Shown here: positions 18,458 through 27,680 of the stretch, one piece after another
Layout: the number at the start of each line of letters is the position of its first letter
Position numbering within the stretch: the first letter of the stretch is position 1
Notes under the pieces: generated by a model
Seen by the model: the letters and a program-made list of their open reading frames with translations, nothing else
Databases searched by the model: none
What the model was told of the DNA's origin: nothing
Assembly (NCBI GenBank): GCA_041736625.1
Contig: JBGSTG010000007.1
Coordinates: forward strand, 1-64,000
Direction: 5' to 3'
From: M3007 sp041736625
Lineage (GTDB): Bacteria > Bacteroidota > Bacteroidia > Chitinophagales > Saprospiraceae
DNA: 64,000 nucleotides
Position numbers and translations under genes: made by a program

Positions 18458-19300
18458 TCAGAATAGGGTAACCGTGCCCACAAGCTCCTCAATGTGGCCG
18501 TCGAGAAACTGAATGGCCGCTTTCCACGTGTACACACCCGGAGATGCCGGCTTCCCGCGCCAGCGGCCGTTCCACCCCATCACAGGGTCGTTGGGCCAGA
18601 AGTCTTTGCGCTCAAACAGCAATGCGCCGCTTCGATCGTAAACCTGGAGCAGCTTGACACTGCTCACCGAAAAATCGGTGTAAACCGTGAAATAGGCATT
18701 GGTGATGCTGCCCGGCTGAAAGGCGTTGGGTATGAACAATTGCGGTTTTTCGACCTTGATCTCGAGCTGATCCCAGGCCGAGCAGCCGTTCGGCGTCTCT
18801 ATCGCTATGGCAATGGTGGTGTTGCCGGACAAGTGGGTCTGTAACACCAGGCTGTCGGAAATACCCGGCAAACCGGGTGGGCGCCAGGTGATCTTGGCTA
18901 GTGAAACGTCAGGAGGCTCCACGGCAGCGGTAATGGTGACGAGGTCGCCTTGCGGAACCAGCAGCTGGTCGGCGCTCAGCGCCACCCTCAACAAGTCCGG
19001 CTCCGACACTGTTATGTACATGCTGTACGTACACCCTTGGGCGTTTCGCGCCAACAAGGTATAGTCGCCCGCCCAGAGCCGATCAAACTCCGGACGCGTG
19101 CTCCAGGTACTGCTGTCGATAGAAAAGTAAAAAGGACCTTCGCCGCCGTAAACCGTGTCGATGCTGATTTTTCCGTTGCGCAAACCGTAACACTGCACAG
19201 GGGTAATGCTTACCTTCAGGCTGTCAATGCACGCTCGCAGGTCGGATGGAGCAAACGCGAGCGCAGTCAAAAGGATCACGAATATGCGATAGGAGGCCAT
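18458..19300 (-). CDS. Small T9SS type B cargo protein
   Basis: The 280-residue protein begins at ATG 19300 with a signal peptide (MASYRIFVILLTALAFAPS). An upstream start would add a basic leader that is not signal-like. Residues 25-110 form a SprB-like repeat (VQCYGLRNGKISIDTVYGGEGPFYFSID is characteristic), followed by an Ig-like domain. A type B sorting domain ends the protein (LFIPNAFQPGSITNAYFTVY, WNGRWRGKPASPGVYTW, LVGTVTLF). It is a minimal version of the large gliding-associated proteins. It converges with the DUF4261 gene (10-bp gap) and diverges from the ygiB-like gene across about 225 bp, in which I see only an AT-rich stretch and a CATCTTTG element on the minus strand. Confidence 0.88.
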   Translation of the reverse strand: MASYRIFVILLTALAFAPSDLRACIDSLKVSITPVQCYGLRNGKISIDTVYGGEGPFYFSIDSSTWSTRPEFDRLWAGDYTLLARNAQGCTYSMYITVSEPDLLRVALSADQLLVPQGDLVTITAAVEPPDVSLAKITWRPPGLPGISDSLVLQTHLSGNTTIAIAIETPNGCSAWDQLEIKVEKPQLFIPNAFQPGSITNAYFTVYTDFSVSSVKLLQVYDRSGALLFERKDFWPNDPVMGWNGRWRGKPASPGVYTWKAAIQFLDGHIEELVGTVTLF

Positions 19301-19525
19301 GAGATACAAAGATGCGGCAATTTTAGATAAAAAGCGGTTTTTACGCGCATGCTCAAACACACAACTGCTGTTAGAGTCGCATCATCTGCTAAACGCTGCC
19401 TGCGTCCGCCGTATTTTATCCTTGATTCATCGGATGCTGCGTAACCATCATCGATAAATGGGGAAGGGGCACTTGACCGGTAATGCATTTACAGGCATAT
19501 TTGCAAAACAAAATATCGAAATTCG

Positions 19526-20137
19526 ATGACACCATTCAAGCATTTTAGTAAAAACAAACGTATGGCGCCAGGGATGCGTCGCGGAACCATATTCGTCGCG
19601 GTAGCCGCCCTGCTGGCTACCCATACCCAGTGCGGCAGCAACGACAACGGCGGCGATTGGGAAGAAGTGACCACCTACGAGATCACCAAAGGCGTGGTGA
19701 CCACGCTGGAAGAAGTGGAACCCGACAAGTTCGAGATCATCGATGAGCAGGTCGTAGAGGGCAAAGACGCCTCCAGGGTCATCATCAAGCGAATGGACGG
19801 AACAGTGGACTCTCTTACGCTGGCCCAGGCCCGCGGACTGGTCGGCGCCCAGGACACCGTGTACAAGGAGGTCCGGTCGAACCAGGGCTACCACGGTCAT
19901 GGCATGGGCAGCGTACTGTGGTGGGGCGCCATGGGCTACATGATGGGGCGGAGCTTCAACACACCCACCCAACCCGGGTTTTACCGCCAGCAGGCAGGCA
20001 GCCCGGCCGGTTATGCGTACAACCGGACTTCGGATCAGCTGAAGTCCACCGCCATTCCCCGCACCGAAATGCGACCGGTAAGCGGTAAAAGCGGGTATTT
20101 CAGAAACAGCACCAAAAGCGGCAGCACAGGCAGCTGA
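19526..20137 (+). CDS. YgiB/UPF0323-like lipoprotein
   Basis: The 203-residue protein has an N-terminal hydrophobic segment ending in a lipobox-like THTQC (RRGTIFVAVAALLATHTQC), then an acidic region. The C-terminal half is Gly, Met and Trp rich (GMGSVLWWGAMGYMMGRS) and ends in a Ser/Thr/Gly-rich tail. Its position directly upstream (29 bp) of a glutathionylspermidine-synthase-like gene matches the ygiB-ygiC arrangement of Escherichia coli and the UPF0323 lipoprotein arrangement of epsilonproteobacteria. Assignment rests on composition plus gene order. Function is unknown. Confidence 0.65.
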   Translation: MTPFKHFSKNKRMAPGMRRGTIFVAVAALLATHTQCGSNDNGGDWEEVTTYEITKGVVTTLEEVEPDKFEIIDEQVVEGKDASRVIIKRMDGTVDSLTLAQARGLVGAQDTVYKEVRSNQGYHGHGMGSVLWWGAMGYMMGRSFNTPTQPGFYRQQAGSPAGYAYNRTSDQLKSTAIPRTEMRPVSGKSGYFRNSTKSGSTGS

Positions 20138-20166
20138 TTGGGCGCGATCACCACCGTCTGGATATC

Positions 20167-21354
20167 ATGAAAAAACGACCATTACAACAATTGCCCAACG
20201 CCGTGTTTAAGGAAATGGGGTGGGACTACTTTGTCGCTGAGGATACCGCCGACTACCTCACCGGCGAGGTGGCGCAGATCAGTACGGAAGAACAGGAGGC
20301 GTTTTACGAAGCCGGAAACCGCCTGTATGAGCTGCTGATCGATGCCGCCGAATACGCCTTGCGGAACGATAAACTGACCGAAATGGGCATTCCGCCCAAC
20401 CTGCACGACCTCATTCGGTATACCTGGGAGGACGACGGCCATCTGCACCTGTACGGGCGCTTCGATTTCGCCGGCGGCGTGGATGGGCTGCCCATCAAGT
20501 TGCTGGAATTCAACGCCGACACACCCACCTCGGTGCCGGAAACCGCCATCATCCAGTGGGGGCAGTTGAGGGCCAACGGCATACCCGAGGAGCAACAGTT
20601 CAACTTCCTGTACGACGCGCTGGTCGACAACTTCAAACGCCTGCGCGAAAGCAACCCCGACCGCGATGCCGCCATCCTGTTCTCCACCCTGCGCGGCGCA
20701 CGGGAAGACGACCATAACGTCCAGCTGATTGAACTGGCTGCGCGCGAGGCCGGCTTCGAAACCGCCTTCCGCTACGTAGACGAGGTGATCTTCTCGGAGT
20801 ACAACGGGATTTTTGCGGCCGAAGGGGCCGACAAAACCACTCAGTACCCGTACTGGTTCAAGCTGATCCCCTGGGAGTACATCGCAACCGACGAGCCGGA
20901 GCTGATGGAGCGCATTACCCGTATCGTCAAGCGTGGCCACGCCATCGTGCTCAACCCGGCATACACCATGCTCTTCCAGTCAAAAGCCATCCTGGCCTAC
21001 CTGTGGGAGCAAAACCCCGACGACCCGCTGCTGCTCGAATGCAGCCTGCGGGAACCCATCGGGCGGCGTAACTATCCGTTTGTCGAGAAGGTAGTGCTCG
21101 GAAGGGAAGGCGCAAACGTGGCCCTGTTCGACGCCGAGGGATTGCCCACCACCGTCCGGGCTGGTGAATACGAAGACCAAATTAAAGTGTACCAGGCGCT
21201 CGCCCAACTCGCCCGCGATGAAGACGGACGGTATTACCAGGCCGGGGTGTTTTTCGCCTATGAGGCCTGCGGATTGGGGTTCCGGCGCAGCGCCCATCCC
21301 ATAATTGACAATGGGGCCCAGTTTGTGGGGCACGTGGTGGATGGGGGCGGTTGA
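20167..21354 (+). CDS. Glutathionylspermidine synthase-like ATP-grasp protein (YgiC/YjfC family)
   Basis: The 395-residue protein is full length for the YgiC/YjfC family. Visible motifs include GWDYFVAEDTADYLTGE, KLLEFNADTPTSVPET (nucleotide and peptide binding), VLNPAYTMLFQSKAILA and LREPIGRRNYPFVEKV (ATP-grasp), and a conserved end HPIIDNGAQFVGHVV. Family members are C-N ligases of the glutathionylspermidine synthase fold without the amidase half. True substrates of the short YgiC type are not settled, so glutathionylspermidine synthesis should not be assumed. It is cotranscribed with the upstream ygiB-like lipoprotein gene. Confidence 0.88.
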   Translation: MKKRPLQQLPNAVFKEMGWDYFVAEDTADYLTGEVAQISTEEQEAFYEAGNRLYELLIDAAEYALRNDKLTEMGIPPNLHDLIRYTWEDDGHLHLYGRFDFAGGVDGLPIKLLEFNADTPTSVPETAIIQWGQLRANGIPEEQQFNFLYDALVDNFKRLRESNPDRDAAILFSTLRGAREDDHNVQLIELAAREAGFETAFRYVDEVIFSEYNGIFAAEGADKTTQYPYWFKLIPWEYIATDEPELMERITRIVKRGHAIVLNPAYTMLFQSKAILAYLWEQNPDDPLLLECSLREPIGRRNYPFVEKVVLGREGANVALFDAEGLPTTVRAGEYEDQIKVYQALAQLARDEDGRYYQAGVFFAYEACGLGFRRSAHPIIDNGAQFVGHVVDGGG

Positions 21355-21365
21355 TGGTGTGATGC

Positions 21366-21395
21366 GGTAGAGACGTTGCATGCAACGTCTCTACC
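21366..21395. repeat. 30-bp perfect palindrome (family D)
   Basis: GGTAGAGACGTTGCA and its exact reverse complement meet at 21380/21381. The element fills the 36-bp convergent gap between the ygiC-like gene and the putative anti-sigma gene, and its last bases enter the latter's 3' end. A degenerate copy (GTAGAGACGTTGC) lies at 1053-1065 in the frameshifted pseudogene. Similar GTAGAGACGTTGC palindromes are scattered in many Bacteroidota and cyanobacterial genomes. Confidence 0.85.
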
Positions 21396-21984
21396 ACCGG
21401 TTTTCCTTTTCCGTCACCGTAGGCAGCGGCGGTATCGCCGTGTTCCACCGTTTGCGCAGCTCTTCGGCCCGGCGGCGTTCGGCGTTGTTCGGGTAGGCCG
21501 GGCGCTGTTGCGTCACGGACGGGTCTTCCGAAACCGTGTCACCGGCGCTGGCCGACGTTGCGTGATTGGGGGCAACGGGATTGGTGCGCGCCGAGCCGCG
21601 AGCCGACCGGGGCGAAACAACGGCAGGCGCGTTGGTAATCTCGATATTGGCCGATGCTGCTCCGTTCGCATCAACATCTGCCGGGGTAGCAGTCGGTTGT
21701 TGCTGAACGGGAGCTTCCACAGGTGCAGGATAGGTAGGTTCCGTATTGAGCTGCGAAGTGTACGTCCAGTACAAACCCAATGCCAAAACGACCACCAATG
21801 CACCGGCCATGGACCATGTGCGCCACGTCCATCCCTGTTTTGGTGTGGGCATATGCGCGCTGACGTGTTCCCAAACCCGTTCAGACGGAGCGTCCCACCC
21901 GTTTGGAGCGGGGGTTTCCGGCATGTCCTTAAAGGTTTGGCGGAAGAGCTCGTCGATGGAGTCGAATTCTTGTGGTTCGGTCAT
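21391..21984 (-). CDS. Putative anti-sigma factor (single membrane helix)
   Basis: The 197-residue protein has an acidic cytoplasmic N-terminus (residues 1-52; DELFRQTFKDMPETPAPNGWDAPSERVWEHV). One membrane helix follows (SMAGALVVVLALGLYWTY, about 58-75), then a long low-complexity Pro/Ala/Gln/Thr-rich periplasmic tail. It starts 30 bp after the ECF sigma gene on the same strand, the usual arrangement of sigma/anti-sigma pairs. The N-terminus lacks an obvious HxxxCxxC zinc motif. Role is inferred from position and topology. Confidence 0.7.
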   Translation of the reverse strand: MTEPQEFDSIDELFRQTFKDMPETPAPNGWDAPSERVWEHVSAHMPTPKQGWTWRTWSMAGALVVVLALGLYWTYTSQLNTEPTYPAPVEAPVQQQPTATPADVDANGAASANIEITNAPAVVSPRSARGSARTNPVAPNHATSASAGDTVSEDPSVTQQRPAYPNNAERRRAEELRKRWNTAIPPLPTVTEKENRW

Positions 21985-22014
21985 ATTGAAAAGGGCCGGT
22001 TGAACGGATTTGGG

Positions 22015-22560
22015 TTACGTAATGTAGGATTTGTCGATTATTTTTTTCAAAAACTCCCTGGCTTTAAAGAGCTGGCTTTTGCTGGTGCCGATGGAAATGC
22101 CGAGTTGTTCGGCGATCTCCTCATGGCTGAATCCTTCGACGGCGTACAGGTTGAAGACCGCCCTGTAGCCTGGTGGCAATTTTTGCAACACTTTCATAAG
22201 CGACTCGGCATCCAGCCGCGATGAAATGTCCTCATCCGTACGGAAGAGGTTCTCGAAAGGGGAAAAGTCCGCCGTATCGCGCAAAAAATCGCGCTGTTTG
22301 CGCAAGTGGCTGAGGGCTGTGTTGACCATAATCCGCCGAATCCATCCGCCCAACGCCCCTTCGCCGCGAAACTGCGCCATGTCGCGATACACGCGAATGA
22401 ACCCGTCCTGCAACATGTCTTCCGCTTCTGCCCGGTCTCGGGCAAAGCGCAGCAGAACCCGGAACATCGGTACGCTGAACTGGCGGTATAAGGCCGACTG
22501 GTGCGCCATACTGCCGTTCAATACGCCCTCCACCAAATCCTGGTCGTTCCATTGTTGCAT
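22015..22560 (-). CDS. ECF RNA polymerase sigma-70 family factor
   Basis: The 181-residue protein starts at ATG 22560 (MQQWNDQDLVEGVL); the longer frame adds a non-conserved leader. Region 2 is visible as FARDRAEAEDMLQDGFIRVY and GWIRRIMVNTALSHLRK. Region 4 appears as LPPGYRAVFNLYAVEGFSHEEIAEQLGIS, then GTSKSQLFKAREFLK. It should direct RNA polymerase to a limited regulon under control of the adjacent membrane protein. Upstream, 60 bp away, lies the GH31 gene in the same orientation, so read-through is possible. Confidence 0.93.
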   Translation of the reverse strand: MQQWNDQDLVEGVLNGSMAHQSALYRQFSVPMFRVLLRFARDRAEAEDMLQDGFIRVYRDMAQFRGEGALGGWIRRIMVNTALSHLRKQRDFLRDTADFSPFENLFRTDEDISSRLDAESLMKVLQKLPPGYRAVFNLYAVEGFSHEEIAEQLGISIGTSKSQLFKAREFLKKIIDKSYIT

Positions 22561-22621
22561 ATTTCGAGGTGCTGTATGGTTTGATGCGTTAAAATGAAAT
22601 TCGGTTGCCTGAGAATCAGCG

Positions 22622-25210
22622 CTATTTATCGCCCATCCATTCCACCGTCTTAAACGTCGGATGGGTTTGCACGGTATACAAAGAACGTTCGCGGAGCCGA
22701 ATTTCCCGGATGGGTACATCCTCGCCGTCTACCAGACACCGTTTGACAAACTCGGGAAATCCAACCAGGTAGATCAGCACCCGTTGATGGGCCGGTTGCC
22801 ACGCTCCTTCCACTTCGTGATGGAGGGTAAACACCCCTTTGCCCCCTCTGGTTTCAAAACAGCTCAGCCGGTACTGACCCTGGTCGTTACCGTAGCCGTC
22901 GCCCGCGTCGTCGTACAGCCGGCTGGTCTCGGCGCCTTCCTTGAAAAAAACGTACAACGTCAGTTCATCCACCGGCTTCTCATCGGTCCACTGCCGCACA
23001 GGGTGAACGGGCAAAACGGCGCCTGCACGCACAAAAAAGGGAATTTGATCGGGCAGGAGGTTGATGGTCATGGTCTCCCGGCAGGTCTGTCCGTTCCAGA
23101 AATAGTACCAGAGCCCCTTGGGCAGGGTCACCTCCTGGCGTTGTATTTTGGGCTTGATCACCGGACTGACCAGGATGTGATCGCCGAACAGAAAATCTCT
23201 GTCCTGTTTGAGCAGCTTCGGGTTTTCGGGATCGTCCATAAAGGCGTGGCGAATGACGGGGTCGCCGTTCACCAAGTGCTGGTAAAACGCGGTGTACAGG
23301 CAAGGCAGCAGGGAGTACCGCAGCTCGATGGCTTTTTTGGCGATGTCCGTCCACTTGTCTCCAAACGACCAGGGTTCCTGATCCACCTGGTGCAGCTTGG
23401 GGTCGGCCAGCTGTGCTTCGTCGGTCAGCGCGTCGCCGCTGAGGTGCTGTCCCATGCTGTGCACCCGCATGAGGGGGTGAAACACGGCCAGTTGGAGCCA
23501 TCGCACGAACAATTCCGGCTCCGGCCCGCCGGCAAAGCCGCCGACGTCGGTGCCGCAAAAGGAAAAGCCGGACACGCTCAGGCGCTGGCATTGCACATTG
23601 GCGATTTGCAGGTGTTCCCACGACGACCAGTTGTCGCCGGTCCATACGGCCGCATAGCGCTGGCCGCCGCTGAAGCTGGCGCGGGTGAGCAGGAAGGGAC
23701 GGTTTTGTGGGCGCCACCTGCGCAAACCCTCCGTGCTGGCGCGGGTCATCAGCAGGCCGTACAGGTTGTGGTGTCGGCGGTGGCTGCCGGGGTGTCCGTC
23801 GCCGGCGTGCATCACGTGATCGGGCAAAGTTTTGTGGTGCACGTGAAACACGGCGGGCTCGTTCATGTCGTTCCAGAACCCGGCAACGCCGGCGTCCAGA
23901 AGGGGTGGGTGAAGGTCTCCCCACCAGTCGCGTGTTTCCGGCCTGGAGAAGTCGGGGAAGGCGCAGAAGCCCGGCCACACAGGTGCGTGCACGCGCTCAC
24001 CGTCGGCCGTTTTTAAAAAGTGGTCGCCGGCAACGCCTTCCTGGTACACGGCGTAGGCGGGGTCTTCCTTGATGCCGGGATCCAGCATGAGCACGGTGCG
24101 GAACCCCAGCGCCCGGAGTTCGTCGACCAGTCCTTTGGGGTCGGGAAAATGCGCCTGATCCCAGGTGAAGCAACGAAAGCCATCCATGTAGTCGATGTCC
24201 AGATAAATGGCGTCGCACGGAATTTGCAGGCGGCGGAAGGTCTGGGCGATGTCGCGCACCCGGTCTTCGGGGTAGTAGCTCCACCGGCACTGGTGGTATC
24301 CAAGCGCCCACAGCGGCGGAAGAGGGGCTTTGCCGGTGAGCCTGGCGTAAATGCGCGCGGTTTCCGTCGGGGAGGGGCCGCTGAAAAAATAGTAATTGAC
24401 CTCTCCGCCCTCGGCGCTGAAAGTGACGGTTTGGTCGGCCTGGCTGTTGAAATCAAACCCGGTTTTGAAGGAGTTGTCCAGAAAAATTCCATAGGACAGG
24501 CCCTGGAAAAGGCTGAAGTAAACCGGTATGGCGCGGTAGAGCGGGTCGGTATCCGGCGAAAAGCCAAAAGCGTCGGTGCACCAGTTCTCCAGCTTGCGTC
24601 CGTGCAGGTCTGCGGCGCAAGCCTTGTCGCCCAGGCCATAAAAGACCTCTTTGGGTCTGCACCGCAGCTGGGTGCGCAAGTCGCACCAGCCCTTCAAAAT
24701 GGATCGTTTGGCGGCGTACCCTTCGGCATCCTCGCACAGGAGTCGGTCATCGGCATTAAAAAAGCGCACCCGCAGTTGTTGTTTGGAAACCACCAACTGC
24801 AGGGCATCGGTGTGGAGCACGTAATCGCGCTCGTTTTCCGTGAGTGTGGCGGTCACACGCTCGGGTTGGTAGCCAGGGTCAAGGGCGTAGGATTGGTCAG
24901 GGCCGAAGACACCGTCGGGACTATACCGCAAACGAATGATGTCGGCAGCAATCACCTGTATGCGCAGGGTCATGCCGTTTTGGCAGCGCATTTCGTATGC
25001 GTTGTCGCGCCAGCGGACCTCGGACACCTGATCGGGTATCCGCCATTCGAATACGTCGTCGTAGCGTTTGCTGACGTCGGCCTCCGCAAAGGGGATTTCA
25101 CTGGGCGGAGCAGGCGTCTCCACAGGCAAATCCGTTTCAGCGGGTTCAGGCAGGGGCGGGTCGGGTTGCTCGGCGGGCAGTTCGTCCGGTGTCGATTTGG
25201 GCTCTTTCAT
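22622..25210 (-). CDS. Glycoside hydrolase family 31 (alpha-glucosidase-like)
   Basis: The 862-residue protein has a Pro/Glu-rich N-terminal extension (1-45), an N-terminal beta domain (about 60-250), and the GH31 barrel with YLDIDYMDGFRCFTWD and the nucleophile signature GFWNDMNEP (Asp448). The acid/base is Asp526 in GDNWSSWEHL. A C-terminal DUF5110-like beta domain follows (LPKGLWYYFWNGQ, FVRAGAVLPV). There is no signal peptide, so it is probably cytoplasmic and cleaves alpha-glucosidic bonds of imported oligosaccharides or glycogen-like substrates. A minus-strand TATCTTTG element at 25219-25226 fits a promoter with a very short leader. Confidence 0.93.
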   Translation of the reverse strand: MKEPKSTPDELPAEQPDPPLPEPAETDLPVETPAPPSEIPFAEADVSKRYDDVFEWRIPDQVSEVRWRDNAYEMRCQNGMTLRIQVIAADIIRLRYSPDGVFGPDQSYALDPGYQPERVTATLTENERDYVLHTDALQLVVSKQQLRVRFFNADDRLLCEDAEGYAAKRSILKGWCDLRTQLRCRPKEVFYGLGDKACAADLHGRKLENWCTDAFGFSPDTDPLYRAIPVYFSLFQGLSYGIFLDNSFKTGFDFNSQADQTVTFSAEGGEVNYYFFSGPSPTETARIYARLTGKAPLPPLWALGYHQCRWSYYPEDRVRDIAQTFRRLQIPCDAIYLDIDYMDGFRCFTWDQAHFPDPKGLVDELRALGFRTVLMLDPGIKEDPAYAVYQEGVAGDHFLKTADGERVHAPVWPGFCAFPDFSRPETRDWWGDLHPPLLDAGVAGFWNDMNEPAVFHVHHKTLPDHVMHAGDGHPGSHRRHHNLYGLLMTRASTEGLRRWRPQNRPFLLTRASFSGGQRYAAVWTGDNWSSWEHLQIANVQCQRLSVSGFSFCGTDVGGFAGGPEPELFVRWLQLAVFHPLMRVHSMGQHLSGDALTDEAQLADPKLHQVDQEPWSFGDKWTDIAKKAIELRYSLLPCLYTAFYQHLVNGDPVIRHAFMDDPENPKLLKQDRDFLFGDHILVSPVIKPKIQRQEVTLPKGLWYYFWNGQTCRETMTINLLPDQIPFFVRAGAVLPVHPVRQWTDEKPVDELTLYVFFKEGAETSRLYDDAGDGYGNDQGQYRLSCFETRGGKGVFTLHHEVEGAWQPAHQRVLIYLVGFPEFVKRCLVDGEDVPIREIRLRERSLYTVQTHPTFKTVEWMGDK

Positions 25211-25218
25211 GTCGCGTG

Positions 25219-25226
25219 CAAAGATA
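25219..25226 (-). promoter_or_regulatory. Bacteroidota-type -7 element upstream of the GH31 gene
   Basis: On the minus strand the sequence reads TATCTTTG, matching TAnnTTTG, with the ATG of the glycosidase gene nine bases beyond its end. No convincing -33 TTG is seen, so strength is uncertain. Confidence 0.5.
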
Positions 25227-25253
25227 GGACATAACCGCGCCGCATGCTCGAAC

Positions 25254-25949
25254 TCAGCGCGTCCGGTCTTTAAGCACCTCCACCACGGTGGGCAACCCGA
25301 CCGTGGCCGGCTGTTCGACCACGCTGAGGTTGGGCATCTGCGCCAGCACGTCGTTCACCTGGGGGGTCGGGTCGATGTAGATAAACGGGATTTCCGGGTC
25401 GGCGTACATCATCAGCCCGGCAGCGGGGTACACCTGGAGGGAGGTGCCGACGATCAGGAAAAGATCGGCTTTTTGGGCCCACTGGGCGGCAACCGGGAGC
25501 ATGGGCACCTCCTCGCCAAACCACACAATGTGCGGGCGCAACTGGGCGCCGCGTTCGCACAGGTCGCCGAGGTGTAGATCATTTTCCCAGTCGTAGACGA
25601 GCTCGGGGTACCGGTCGGACCGCACCTTGCGCAGTTCGCCATGCAGGTGCAGCACGTTGCGGTTGCCGGCGCGCTCGTGCAGGTCGTCTACGTTCTGCGT
25701 GATCACCTGCACGTCGAAATGACGCTGGAGCTCGGTGAGGGCCAGGTGGCCGGCGTTGGGCTGCACGTCGAAGAGCTGGCGGCGGCGCTGGTTGTAAAAA
25801 TCGAGCACCAGCTCCGGGTTGCGCCGCCACCCCTCGGGCGAAGCCACCTCCTCAATGCGGTGGTTGTGCCACAAGCCGTTGGCATCGCGGAACGTGCTGA
25901 TGCCGCTTTCGGCTGAGATGCCGGCGCCGGTAAGGACGACGATGGTCAT
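25254..25949 (-). CDS. cobB: Sir2-family NAD-dependent protein deacylase
   Basis: The 231-residue protein shows the sirtuin core: GAGISAESGISTFRD (8-22), TQNVDDLHERAGN, the catalytic His in LHGEL, PHIVWFGEEVP and GTSLQVYPAAG. It removes acyl groups from lysines using NAD+. The usual four zinc-binding cysteines are absent: between LHGEL and the GEEVP motif there is only one Cys (DLCERG). This zinc-less type is common in Bacteroidota. Its stop lies close to the GH31 start region but it has its own frame and orientation. It sits 3 bp downstream of the amino acid permease gene on the same strand and is probably cotranscribed with it. Confidence 0.92.
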   Translation of the reverse strand: MTIVVLTGAGISAESGISTFRDANGLWHNHRIEEVASPEGWRRNPELVLDFYNQRRRQLFDVQPNAGHLALTELQRHFDVQVITQNVDDLHERAGNRNVLHLHGELRKVRSDRYPELVYDWENDLHLGDLCERGAQLRPHIVWFGEEVPMLPVAAQWAQKADLFLIVGTSLQVYPAAGLMMYADPEIPFIYIDPTPQVNDVLAQMPNLSVVEQPATVGLPTVVEVLKDRTR

Positions 25950-25952
25950 GGG

Positions 25953-27629
25953 TTATCTGTTGAGCTTGCTGTTGCGGTAACCATACAACGCATACACCGC
26001 CACGCCCAGCACCATCCAAAACAAAAAACGCGACCAACTGATGAACATGACCTGCGACATCATGAAGAGGTTGAGCAGCAGACCCAGCACCGGAATCATC
26101 GACCAGCGCTTCCAAACAGCGAATGCCGACACCACGAGGGCGATGGCGTAAAATACGTACAGGGGTGAGGTTTCGAGCAGGGTTGCGCCCTCGGCAGGGG
26201 CAATGCTTTGGGCGATAAAGTCCGGATTTGCCCAATACAGAATCATGAATAATATGGCCACAGTGGCCGGCAGCCAAATCCGGCTGTCCAAAAACCACAC
26301 CTTGAAACGGGCCTGGGCGGTCATGCCCGAGGCGTCCATGCGCAACACACCGGCACACACCACGGCGAAGGCGAACAGGGTGCCCAGGCTCGTCAGGTCG
26401 GCCACCTCGTTCAGGTTCATAAACAGCGCAGGAATCGCCACGATGGCGCCCGCGAGCAGGGTAGAAAAGCCGGGGGTCTGGAACCGGGGGTGTATTTCGG
26501 CAAATTTTTTGGGCAGCAGGCCGTCCCGGCTCATGGTCATCCAGATGCGCGGCTGGCCCAGCTGGAACACCAGAAAGACGCTGGCGGTGGCCACCACGGC
26601 GCTGAGCGCGACGAGCCCGGAGAAAAAGTTGAGCCCCACCTGTTCAAACACAAACGCGAGCGGGTCGCCGACCGCGAGCTGGTCGGAGGGCACCATGCCG
26701 GTCAGGATGAGCGCGATCACCACGTACAGCACGGTGCACAACGCCAGGGCGTAAAACATCGCTCGCGGCAGGTCGCGCTGGGGGTTTTTGCACTCCTCGG
26801 CCGTCGTGCTGATGGCGTCGAAACCGATGTAGGCAAAAAACACCGCCGACACGCCCGCCAGCACACCCCGGACGCCGTTGGGCGCAAAGGGCGTCCAGTT
26901 TTCCGGCTGCACATAAAAAATACCCACCAGGATGACGGCCAGGATGACCCCCAACTTGAACAGCACCATCATGTTGCTCGTGTGCTTCGACTCCCGGATG
27001 CCCCGGTATACCAGCCACGTGAGCAATACACTGATGCCAAAAGCCGGCAGGTCGGCAATGATCGGCAGCCCCAGGAGGTTGGGCGCCGTTTCCCAGGCAA
27101 CCAGCGCCTCGCGGCCCGCTTCACTCAGCGACGCCGGGTCCGCCAGGGCAGCCGTGCGGGCCGACTTCCAGTCCACCGTCATCCACAGCGGCAGGTCGAG
27201 GCCGATGCCCGACATGAGCCCGGTAAAGTAGTCGCTCCAGGAAATAGCCACCGCGATGTTGCCGATGGCGTACTCCCACAACAGGTTCCACCCCACAATC
27301 CAGGCGGCAATTTCGCCAAACGTAGTGTAGGTGTACGTGTAGGCGCTGCCCGACACGGGCAGGGCCGAGGCGAACTGGGCGTAACACAGCGCCGAAAATC
27401 CGCAGGCTACCGCCGTAAAAATAAACAGCAAAGAAACCGCCGGCCCCGCCGAAGCGCTCGCCGCGCCGATGGTGCTGAAGATGCCGGCGCCGATGATGGC
27501 GGCGATGCCCAGCGCCGTGAGGTCGATCACGCGCAGGTTCTTTTGCAGGCCCGCCCCGTGCACATTTTCGGCGGAGGCCAGGGCGTCTTCAAAGGTTTTT
27601 CGGCGAAGCAGGTTGTTCCAGATTGACAT
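25953..27629 (-). CDS. APC-superfamily amino acid permease
   Basis: The 558-residue protein has about 12-14 hydrophobic helices. The N-terminal signature of cationic amino acid transporters is present (DLTALGIAAIIGAGIFSTIG) and so is FFAYIGFDAISTTAEECKNP. An insertion of about 40 residues after the fifth helix (TVDWKSARTAALADPASLSE) is not part of the core. It is expected to carry amino acids across the inner membrane; substrate is not determinable from the motifs. The sirtuin gene follows after 3 bp. Confidence 0.92.
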   Translation of the reverse strand: MSIWNNLLRRKTFEDALASAENVHGAGLQKNLRVIDLTALGIAAIIGAGIFSTIGAASASAGPAVSLLFIFTAVACGFSALCYAQFASALPVSGSAYTYTYTTFGEIAAWIVGWNLLWEYAIGNIAVAISWSDYFTGLMSGIGLDLPLWMTVDWKSARTAALADPASLSEAGREALVAWETAPNLLGLPIIADLPAFGISVLLTWLVYRGIRESKHTSNMMVLFKLGVILAVILVGIFYVQPENWTPFAPNGVRGVLAGVSAVFFAYIGFDAISTTAEECKNPQRDLPRAMFYALALCTVLYVVIALILTGMVPSDQLAVGDPLAFVFEQVGLNFFSGLVALSAVVATASVFLVFQLGQPRIWMTMSRDGLLPKKFAEIHPRFQTPGFSTLLAGAIVAIPALFMNLNEVADLTSLGTLFAFAVVCAGVLRMDASGMTAQARFKVWFLDSRIWLPATVAILFMILYWANPDFIAQSIAPAEGATLLETSPLYVFYAIALVVSAFAVWKRWSMIPVLGLLLNLFMMSQVMFISWSRFLFWMVLGVAVYALYGYRNSKLNR

Positions 27630-27680
27630 GGGCGAGCGTACAGCGTTTCGTTTTTATCCGGGCAAATATGCGCATTTGCG

